Assembly (NCBI GenBank): GCA_023430545.1
Contig: JAEZAF010000182.1
Span: 1 to 64,000 of the forward strand
Direction: 5' to 3'
Length of the DNA stretch: 64,000 nucleotides
From: Chloroflexota bacterium
GTDB lineage: Bacteria; Chloroflexota; Anaerolineae; Aggregatilineales; Phototrophicaceae
Shown: piece by piece, positions 43,053-50,050 of the stretch
Layout: each line of letters opens with the position of its first letter
How positions within the stretch are numbered: the stretch's first letter is position 1
Notes under the pieces: generated by a model
What the model saw: the letters and a program-made list of their open reading frames with translations, nothing else
Told to the model about the DNA's origin: nothing
Databases searched by the model: none
Translations under genes and position numbers: made by a program

Positions 43053-43543
43053 AGCTGCGATGACTTCCAGAAACGTTCGTGTACTGCCAGTCCTTCTTCT
43101 TCGAGGACCGGCCCGATAACTTCGGTGGGTTCGGTGCCATGCGCGAAGATCTCACGGCAGGAGATGGGCAGCCCTCCCCCTGCGATCTCGGTCAGGCGTG
43201 CGCTGCTGCATCCGAAGACGACGCGGCGAAAAAACTGCCAGTAAATCGCGCCGGAGCACATCGCGCACGGTTCCGTGCTGGTATAGAGCGTACATTCACT
43301 CAGGATCTCTGGCGTGAAGGCGTGATTGGCAGCCCGTACCAGATTCATCTCGGCATGGGCGGTCACATCACGATCGGTTGCCACGGTGTTCTCCGCCGTC
43401 AGGATGATCTTCCCGTCATGGACCAGCAGCGCCCCAAACGGGTGATTGCCATGAGCGACGGCCTGCTCGGCAAGGCGGTAACAGGTGCGAATATAGGTCT
43501 CATGTAACACGGTCTGATTATTTACGTCAATGATGCCAGTCAT
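43049..43543 (-). CDS. nucleoside/tRNA-type deaminase (CDA fold)
   Basis: This 164-residue zinc deaminase has the cytidine-deaminase fold. HAEMN carries the zinc His and proton-shuttle Glu, and PCAMCSGAIYW the two zinc Cys. The length and the GNHPFGALLVHDG start fit guanine or adenine deaminases and TadA-like proteins. True tRNA TadA is usually near a tRNA or dnaX gene, so a nucleobase deaminase is more likely. ATG 43543 has AGGTGA 6 nt upstream and begins one base after the previous gene's TAG; an earlier GTG (43552) lies inside that gene. It is sandwiched between two unknown membrane-protein genes. Confidence 0.85.
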   Translation of the reverse strand: MTGIIDVNNQTVLHETYIRTCYRLAEQAVAHGNHPFGALLVHDGKIILTAENTVATDRDVTAHAEMNLVRAANHAFTPEILSECTLYTSTEPCAMCSGAIYWQFFRRVVFGCSSARLTEIAGGGLPISCREIFAHGTEPTEVIGPVLEEEGLAVHERFWKSSQL

Positions 43544-43544
43544 G

Positions 43545-44363
43545 CTAATCACCTGCTGCGTTTCCGGCAGCCTCGGAGAGTTCGCCTTTGCGTTTTGGTG
43601 TCACAGGCTCACCTGCGTTGTCAGGCCTGCTGGTAATCAGGAAGCCAATGAAGATCAGGATTGCGCCCAGCATCTCGCCGAGATACTTATAGGATGGATC
43701 ACCCAGATGAATCAGCGCGCCGCCCAGTGCCGGCATCAGGCCACCCGCAGCGATGAACCAGTTGCCCATCATACGATTGCGCATAATGTCCTTGCGACGG
43801 AACAGGATCGACGAATAGATCGCACCACCGACGAGGGCAATCGTCCCCCACACATTCATGATCGGGGAGAAGAAGCGCACGGTGCCACGAGATTGCAGCG
43901 AGAAAATGCCTTCTTTCGTGATTTCACCGGTGGCGGTGTTGCCTTCCGTTTTGTAGATCTCGGTGATGTCGTGGCCGGGCTGCCATGCGGCCTCATTGAA
44001 AGGGGTCAGAAACAGCGTCCAGGGCAGGGTCATCACGCCGACCAGAATCAGCGCCATATTGATATTCCGGGCGATGCTTCCACGCCGCACCAGCAGATAT
44101 ACCGTTCCCTGACCTAACCATGCGGCCACCATCAGTGCGCCAGCCCAGTACCAAAGGCCGAAGAAGAAAGGACTCCATACATAATACAGAATGACCTGAC
44201 TCAGAGTGCCCAGGAAGTACATCACCAGCCCGATACCCCATGCCAGCAGATGGGGTCGGCGCTTCTGTGACCATCGTCGCAGGACGATAAAGGCGAAAAC
44301 TGCGGTGATAACCGTGCTGATCATCGATAGAATCAACGGCAGGCTCAAAGGCAGAGAGGTCAT
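43545..44363 (-). CDS. unknown seven-helix membrane protein
   Basis: I do not recognise this 272-residue protein. About seven transmembrane helices are visible, starting MTSLPLSLPLILSMISTVI. One extracytoplasmic loop of about 50 residues follows helix four (FNEAAWQPGHDITEIY, TRG-type segment), and the cytoplasmic tail is charged. It may be a sensor or transporter, but there is no family motif I can name. It is the first gene of the operon with the deaminase (stop TAG 1 bp before the deaminase ATG) and the four-helix protein. The coupling suggests a joint role, which is inference. Confidence 0.65.
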   Translation of the reverse strand: MTSLPLSLPLILSMISTVITAVFAFIVLRRWSQKRRPHLLAWGIGLVMYFLGTLSQVILYYVWSPFFFGLWYWAGALMVAAWLGQGTVYLLVRRGSIARNINMALILVGVMTLPWTLFLTPFNEAAWQPGHDITEIYKTEGNTATGEITKEGIFSLQSRGTVRFFSPIMNVWGTIALVGGAIYSSILFRRKDIMRNRMMGNWFIAAGGLMPALGGALIHLGDPSYKYLGEMLGAILIFIGFLITSRPDNAGEPVTPKRKGELSEAAGNAAGD

Positions 44364-44564
44364 TTTCTTAGTCCTGAACTGACAGTAAATCTACAAAAAT
44401 CTATAGAATTGTACCTGTTTCATACATATTTCATAGGATGAAGAAATGTAAAAGTTATTGTTTATGATTAATACTCTAAAGGGTATCTTAATTCTTCTGT
44501 ATTGACCGAATGGCGTTTACGAAGTTTGATAGAAGAATGCTTTTATTATGTTCAGGATTACGAT

Positions 44565-46019
44565 ATGACTTCAATCACCGCACCTGAGGTCAACACCCCC
44601 TCGACCACTTCAAAGCCGCTGGGTAAACTGAGGGAATGGCTTGTGACGCCATCCCCTGAAATCACGGATGTTGGGGTACGTCGTCAGATCCGTTTGCAGT
44701 TAGGGCTGCTGCTGACGTTTATGGTAATCGGTCTGGTCAGTGTACTAGCGATACCATTCGTGAATTCCACCAGGCCGGATTTTATGCTCGGGACTGTGCT
44801 GAGCCTTTTACTGCTGATTGTCCCCTATGCGATTAGCCGTACCCGTTACTACCGGATTGGGACGGTCATTCTGCTGGCACTGGCAACAGCGGCCATTCTG
44901 TATCCATCGCTTACCGCTGTCAACACCAATTCTCGTGTAATCCCCCTGCACTTCCTGAGTCTGATTATCATTCTGGCAAGTCTGCTGATGGAAAAGCGCT
45001 ACGTCGTCATCGTCATCGGCTTGATGCTTGTCGGTATGCTCGCAATGTACATCGCTGACAACACGATGTGGACCACAACTGCACCCATGATTCTGATGAT
45101 GGCCAGTTCCGCGCTGCTGCTCGTCTTCCTGAATCACCGTGACGCGCTTGAACAGGATCGACAGAAGGAACTGGTCGGAGCGCTGGCACGGGCCGAAAGC
45201 GCGGCTGAAGCAGAACACCGTATCAATGATGAACTCGAAAGCCGGAACCTGCAGCTTGCACGTGCCAACGCGCTGATCAAGGAAACCACGCGTCTGAAGT
45301 CGGAATTCCTCTCGACAATGTCACATGAACTGCGCACACCGCTGAATGCTATTCGCGGGTTTACCGGTATTCTGCTGGAAGGCATGGGTGGCGAAATCGA
45401 TGAGGATGCCCGCCACATGCTCACTCGTGTGGATGCCAACAGTGAACGCCTTCTCGGTCTGATTAATGACGTGCTGGACATCGCCAAGATCGAAGCAGGC
45501 CGCATGGAACTGCTCTCTGAACCGATCAGTCCATACGAACTGGCGAACCAGTGGCAGTCCCAGATGAGTGTACTGGCCGAACAGAAGGGCATCAAATTCG
45601 AAGTCACCGTAGATGACAATCTTCCTGATACCATCGTCGGAGACGGACCGCGTTTGACACAGATCGCAACTAATCTGCTTTCGAACGCCTTCAAATTTAC
45701 CAAAGAAGGGAAGGTCGTGTTGAACGTCCGGCGCGATGCGGATAACTGGACGATCAGCGTGAAGGACACAGGGATTGGCATCCCCCCTCATGCACTGAAT
45801 TACATTTTCGAGGAATTTCGTCAGGTCGATGGTTCTACGAAGCGTGAACACGGCGGAACAGGTCTTGGTCTGGCAATCACACGTACACTCTGCCGCATGA
45901 TGGGCGGGAACATCAACGTGCGCAGTGAGTTAGGTCAGGGCAGTGAATTCATCGTCACACTGCCGCTGAACAGGCAGGAAGTCGATGAAACGCAGCGCTT
46001 TGAACCACTCACACAGTAA
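44565..46019 (+). CDS. membrane sensor histidine kinase
   Basis: This 484-residue kinase has six predicted transmembrane helices (about residues 40-195) without a large periplasmic domain, suggesting it senses within the membrane. A coiled coil leads to HisKA with SHELRTPLNAIRG (phosphorylated His254). The HATPase domain has N box NLLSNAFKFTKEG, G1 DTGIGIPP, F box FEEFRQVDGS and G2 GGTGLGLAI. No HAMP or PAS domain was seen. ATG 44565 follows AGGA; an upstream frame to 44502 lacks a ribosome site. Two receiver-only proteins follow directly and are its likely partners. Confidence 0.9.
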   Translation: MTSITAPEVNTPSTTSKPLGKLREWLVTPSPEITDVGVRRQIRLQLGLLLTFMVIGLVSVLAIPFVNSTRPDFMLGTVLSLLLLIVPYAISRTRYYRIGTVILLALATAAILYPSLTAVNTNSRVIPLHFLSLIIILASLLMEKRYVVIVIGLMLVGMLAMYIADNTMWTTTAPMILMMASSALLLVFLNHRDALEQDRQKELVGALARAESAAEAEHRINDELESRNLQLARANALIKETTRLKSEFLSTMSHELRTPLNAIRGFTGILLEGMGGEIDEDARHMLTRVDANSERLLGLINDVLDIAKIEAGRMELLSEPISPYELANQWQSQMSVLAEQKGIKFEVTVDDNLPDTIVGDGPRLTQIATNLLSNAFKFTKEGKVVLNVRRDADNWTISVKDTGIGIPPHALNYIFEEFRQVDGSTKREHGGTGLGLAITRTLCRMMGGNINVRSELGQGSEFIVTLPLNRQEVDETQRFEPLTQ

Positions 46020-46054
46020 GCATAAGTAAACAGCGAGTTCGCTGAGGGATTTGA

Positions 46055-46486
46055 ATGACAACAGCAGCAATTCGTCGGGATATTCTGAAGGGTTGGAATG
46101 TCCTGATTGCCGATGATGAACCCGATAGTCTGGAAGTTGCCACACGAATCCTGCGCTATTATGGAGCCAATGTGACGACTGCCGGAAATGGTCAGGAAGC
46201 GCTGGATCTGGTGGTAAAGGCCGCACCACGCTTTATCATCTCTGACCTGTCGATGCCAGTTGTAGATGGATGGGGGCTGTTATACGAACTGAAGAAGAAC
46301 CCTGACACCGCCGATATCCCGGTTATTGCGCTCACCGCACATTCCATGACAGGGGATCGCCAGCGGGCAGTTGACGCGGGCTTCCATAACTATCTGGTCA
46401 AACCATTGACCGCCGCGAATTTTATGCGCGATCTGCTTCAACTGCTGATGGCAGAACCTTCACTGGCCCCTGAACTTGGCGGATAG
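46055..46486 (+). CDS. single-domain response regulator
   Basis: This 143-residue receiver has no output domain. The acidic pocket is VLIADDEPDS, the phosphoacceptor is Asp64 in IISDLSMP, the switch Thr is in IALTAHSM, and the Lys in LVKPLT. A short extra N-terminus (MTTAAIRRDILKG) and C-terminus are present. It lies 35 bp after the kinase gene, with a GAGGGA ribosome site, so it is probably phosphorylated by that kinase and acts by binding another protein. Confidence 0.92.
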   Translation: MTTAAIRRDILKGWNVLIADDEPDSLEVATRILRYYGANVTTAGNGQEALDLVVKAAPRFIISDLSMPVVDGWGLLYELKKNPDTADIPVIALTAHSMTGDRQRAVDAGFHNYLVKPLTAANFMRDLLQLLMAEPSLAPELGG

Positions 46487-46503
46487 CCCAAAGGAGAATA
46501 ACA

Positions 46504-46863
46504 ATGAGAGACTGGAATCTGCTGGTTGTGGAAGATGACCCCGATGGACAGGAAGTTGTCAGCCGTCTGCTGACTTACCGCAAGGTACAGCATGACACGG
46601 CAGGTAATGCCGAAGATGCGCTGAAACAGCTTGATAATCGCACCGGTGTCATTATCGATCTCAATCTTCCGGGTATGGACGGATGGACACTGCTTCAGCA
46701 AATCAGAAACAACCCACAGACGGCTGATCTGCCGTGTGTGGCGATCACTGCCTATCACTCTGCTGAACTGGCGGTGAAGGCCATTGAAAGCGGATTCGTT
46801 GCCTATTTCCCCAAGCCGCTGGACACCACCTCGTTTGTGCGCGAACTCGAACGGGTAATGTAG
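46504..46863 (+). CDS. second single-domain response regulator
   Basis: This 119-residue CheY-like receiver has LLVVEDDPDG, phosphoacceptor Asp52 in IIDLNLPGMDG, switch Thr in AITAYHS and Lys in FPKPLD. It starts 17 bp after the first receiver with a strong AAAGGAG site. The kinase plus two stand-alone receivers resembles a phosphorelay or a split output, in which one receiver may be a phosphate sink. Confidence 0.92.
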   Translation: MRDWNLLVVEDDPDGQEVVSRLLTYRKVQHDTAGNAEDALKQLDNRTGVIIDLNLPGMDGWTLLQQIRNNPQTADLPCVAITAYHSAELAVKAIESGFVAYFPKPLDTTSFVRELERVM

Positions 46864-46881
46864 GCGTCTGTCGCCTCGATA

Positions 46882-46913
46882 CAAAAGACCGGAAGTTAGC
46901 TTCCGGTCTTTTG
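46882..46913. terminator. bidirectional terminator after the two-component operon
   Basis: CAAAAGACCGGAAG and CTTCCGGTCTTTTG form a perfect 14-bp stem with a TTAG loop. The stem carries the T-run on both strands, serving the receiver gene and the convergent GT87 gene. Confidence 0.9.
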
Positions 46914-46915
46914 TT

Positions 46916-48187
46916 TTATCCTTCCCAGAGTGCTGATGTATCAGGAGCGACCCCCACCTGCTGATGACTCCGTCGCTGAAGCAGCGCTGCCAGCACGAAG
47001 GTCACCAGCCATATCCACGGGAACCACCAGAAGCGGATTTCATCACTGTCTGTACTCAGGCGAATGGCGACAGCCCCGCCCCATGTGACAACGTATCCCA
47101 AAAGCAGGACACCACGTGCCCACCAGGACGGCGTTATTGCCATCAGCCGAAACCACAGTGGCAGGATCAGTACAAAATCCCATGTCCATGCATAAGGCGA
47201 GACTAACAGCGTCAGCATCAGGTTCCAGCTCATCGCAGTTACGGGATCGATGTGCCTGCCGTGTCCCGAACGGCTGGTGTATCCCCACATCCAGACAGTG
47301 ATAATGATCGCAACAACCAGAAGCAGTCCCCACAGTGCAATACCGATGCCATCCCCCATCAGGAACCTGAAGGCCACCAGACTCGAAGGCTGCGCCCACT
47401 GGAGGTTGCGCGAAAAGGCGATCTGCATCCCACTCAGCCATTCAGGGGATGCGATCCAGAGTGGAAGTGTCAGCACGGCGGATGTGACAGTTCCTGACAA
47501 ACCAAGACGGAGGAGTGCACTCCATCGTCCCTGATGCCACGCGTACACTGCCAGACCGAGCAAGGGAAGCAAAATCAACTGCGGTTTCGCCGTCGCCAGC
47601 GCGATCAGGATGCCGGTCAGCACCCATTGTCGTCGCTGTCCAGCGTAAACCGCCAGCAGCATCAGTACCACCGCGAATAAACTAAACTGTCCGAGGACGA
47701 GATGCGAGATCGTTGGGACGAAACCGAAGCCACCGATCAGCAGTCCTGTCATCAGACCGAGTGAGACTTTGCTCTGACCTTCAGAAGGACGGGTTGACAG
47801 TCGGTAAATAACGACCAGGCAAAGCAGGGATGCCAGAAACCAGAGAGCGGTTGCCTGATGTTCTGTCAACCAGCCGAGTGGAAACAATGCACCGATGATC
47901 GTCGGCATCCAGATCGGATTGCCGAACCTGAACAGGTCGTCCAACAGATACGGGTTTTTGCCGTGGATGAGCTGATAAGCTGGGCCCCACAGGTTATTGC
48001 GAAAATCCCAGCTTGTCGCCCGCCAGTTGAGGACCAGCATGGCAGTCCCGGCCAGCACCGCGACGATCAGCAGGGTGCTGATCAGGCGTCGAATGCGTGG
48101 ATCGGTAATCAGCAGGCGTGACGTATTGGCTGCATTTTCGGCAGTATTGGGTTCATCTGAAGAAGCAAAGTGCGTCTGACTCATCAT
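46916..48187 (-). CDS. GT87/DUF2029-family membrane mannosyltransferase-like protein
   Basis: This 423-residue protein has nine to ten transmembrane helices. The GT87 signature is in the first loop, TSWDFRNNLWGPAYQLIHGKNPYLLDD (spread over residues 60-85), with the Asp needed by GT-C enzymes, and PLGWLTEHQATALWFL follows. Members use polyprenyl-phosphate mannose to build cell-envelope glycolipids or glycans. The double ATG at 48187/48184 follows ACGGAACCGG. It lies 25 bp after the carboxylase beta-chain gene in the same direction, so the two may share a transcript. Confidence 0.85.
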   Translation of the reverse strand: MMSQTHFASSDEPNTAENAANTSRLLITDPRIRRLISTLLIVAVLAGTAMLVLNWRATSWDFRNNLWGPAYQLIHGKNPYLLDDLFRFGNPIWMPTIIGALFPLGWLTEHQATALWFLASLLCLVVIYRLSTRPSEGQSKVSLGLMTGLLIGGFGFVPTISHLVLGQFSLFAVVLMLLAVYAGQRRQWVLTGILIALATAKPQLILLPLLGLAVYAWHQGRWSALLRLGLSGTVTSAVLTLPLWIASPEWLSGMQIAFSRNLQWAQPSSLVAFRFLMGDGIGIALWGLLLVVAIIITVWMWGYTSRSGHGRHIDPVTAMSWNLMLTLLVSPYAWTWDFVLILPLWFRLMAITPSWWARGVLLLGYVVTWGGAVAIRLSTDSDEIRFWWFPWIWLVTFVLAALLQRRSHQQVGVAPDTSALWEG

Positions 48188-48212
48188 CCGGTTCCGTAAG
48201 TGATTTGATCTG

Positions 48213-49823
48213 CTACATCCTGAAGACGCCGTACTGCGTCGGCGCGATAGGTTGATTGAGACAGGCGCTCAGGGCGAGACCGAGGACGCGCCGTGTCTGT
48301 GCCGGGTCAAGAATGCCATCATCCCACAGACGCGCTGTTGAGTAATAGGGTTCACCTTCGCGCTCGTATTTGTCCAGAATGGGCTGCTTGAAGGCCGTCT
48401 GTTCCTCGGCTGTCATATCCGGTTGACCATCCCGCGCCAGTTGATCGCGTTTGATCGTCAGCAGTACGTTGGCGGCCTGTTCACCGCCCATCACGCTGAT
48501 ACGGGCATTCGGCCACATCCATAGAAAGCGCGGCCCATAGGCCCGGCCGCACATGCCGTAATTTCCCGCACCAAAACTTCCCCCAATAATCAATGTCAGC
48601 TTAGGAACGTTAGCATTGGCGACGGCATGGACCATCTTCGCGCCGTCTTTGGCAATCCCGCCAGTTTCATAGTCCCGCCCGACCATAAAGCCGGTGATGT
48701 TCTGAAGGAACAGCAGCGGAATCCCCCGTGCAGTACACAACTCCACAAAGTGCGCACCTTTCAGCGCGGACTCACTGAAGAGCACGCCGTTATTGCCGAT
48801 AATCCCGACCGGATAGCCCTCGATATTGGCGAATCCGCAGACCAGTGTATCACCGTAGCGCGCCTTGAATTCCCGGAAGCGGCTGCCATCGACCAGACGG
48901 GCGATCACCTCGCGCACATCATAGCCTTCGCGGAAGGTAGTCGGGATGACACCGTACAGTTCTTCAGTCGGATACAGCGGCTCCTCCGGCGGTGTGAGCT
49001 TCAGATCGATGCGCTTTTTGCGATTAAGGGTCTCCACAATATCGCGCACGATCTCCAGAGCGTGGTCATCATCTTCGGCAAAGTGATCGGCGACACCGGA
49101 GATACGGGTGTGGACATCTGCGCCGCCGAGTTCCTCCGCCGTGACTTCTTCGCCGGTCGCCGCCTTGACCAGCGGCGGCCCTGCCAGAAAGATCGTCCCG
49201 GTCCCTTTGACGATCACGGTTTCATCACTCATCGCAGGGACGTATGCGCCGCCAGCGGTACAGCTTCCCATCACACAGGCGATCTGTGGGATACCTGCTG
49301 CACTCATCCGCGCCTGATTGTAGAAGATACGGCCAAAATCATCGCTGTCCGGGAAGACTTCATCCTGCATCGGCAGGAATGCGCCACCGCTGTCTACCAG
49401 ATAGATGCAGGGCAGGTTGTTGTCCAGTGCGATCTGCTGGGCGCGCAGATGTTTGCGGACGGTCATTGGATAGTATGAACCGCCTTTGACCGTCGCATCG
49501 TTGGCGACAATCAGGCATTCGGTCCCGCTGACGCGCCCAATACCTGTGACGATACCTGCGGCTGGCGTACGATCTTCATACAGATCCCACGCGGCCAGAG
49601 GTGCGATTTCCAGAAAGGGTGCGCCGGGATCGAGAAGTTTATCGATGCGATCGCGCACAAACAGCTTGCCCTGTTCGCGCTGGCGCTGCTGATAGCGTTC
49701 GCCGCCGCCTTCGTAGACTTCCGCCAGACGCTGTTGAAGCTGATCTGCAAGTGCACGGTTATGGGCATCGTTCTGTCGAAAGCGCTCGTCCTTTGATGAA
49801 ATGTGGGACTCCAGAATTTCCAT
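48213..49823 (-). CDS. acyl-CoA carboxylase, beta (carboxyltransferase) chain, MCC-like
   Basis: This 536-residue carboxyltransferase subunit would carboxylate an acyl-CoA using a biotinylated alpha chain. The length and segments GGSYYPMTVRKHLRAQQIA, VDSGGAFLPMQDEVFPD and FLQNITGFMVGRDYE match methylcrotonyl-CoA carboxylase beta more closely than propionyl-CoA carboxylase. The oxyanion-hole Gly-rich strands (MGSCTAGGAY, GGSFGAGNYGMCGRAY) are intact. No alpha chain or biotin carrier is nearby. AAGGAA lies 11 nt before ATG 49823. It is divergent from the 2-oxoglutarate dehydrogenase operon. Confidence 0.92.
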   Translation of the reverse strand: MEILESHISSKDERFRQNDAHNRALADQLQQRLAEVYEGGGERYQQRQREQGKLFVRDRIDKLLDPGAPFLEIAPLAAWDLYEDRTPAAGIVTGIGRVSGTECLIVANDATVKGGSYYPMTVRKHLRAQQIALDNNLPCIYLVDSGGAFLPMQDEVFPDSDDFGRIFYNQARMSAAGIPQIACVMGSCTAGGAYVPAMSDETVIVKGTGTIFLAGPPLVKAATGEEVTAEELGGADVHTRISGVADHFAEDDDHALEIVRDIVETLNRKKRIDLKLTPPEEPLYPTEELYGVIPTTFREGYDVREVIARLVDGSRFREFKARYGDTLVCGFANIEGYPVGIIGNNGVLFSESALKGAHFVELCTARGIPLLFLQNITGFMVGRDYETGGIAKDGAKMVHAVANANVPKLTLIIGGSFGAGNYGMCGRAYGPRFLWMWPNARISVMGGEQAANVLLTIKRDQLARDGQPDMTAEEQTAFKQPILDKYEREGEPYYSTARLWDDGILDPAQTRRVLGLALSACLNQPIAPTQYGVFRM

Positions 49824-50050
49824 AAAGCTCGTGTTTCCTTCCCAAAATAGTTGAAAACAGATCGTTGATAAGGGCGCTAAAGATTTGTATTGTCACTGGC
49901 ATAGCTGTTCAACCAGTATATTGGAAGATTCAGAGGGCTTCAAAGCGTCTGAAACGGGACACAATTTAACACGGTCTCGAGTGAAGGTGATGATTCTGAC
50001 TCAGAACTCCACAAACACCTTAAAAAGAGATACCCTTCTCTAAGGTTGTG

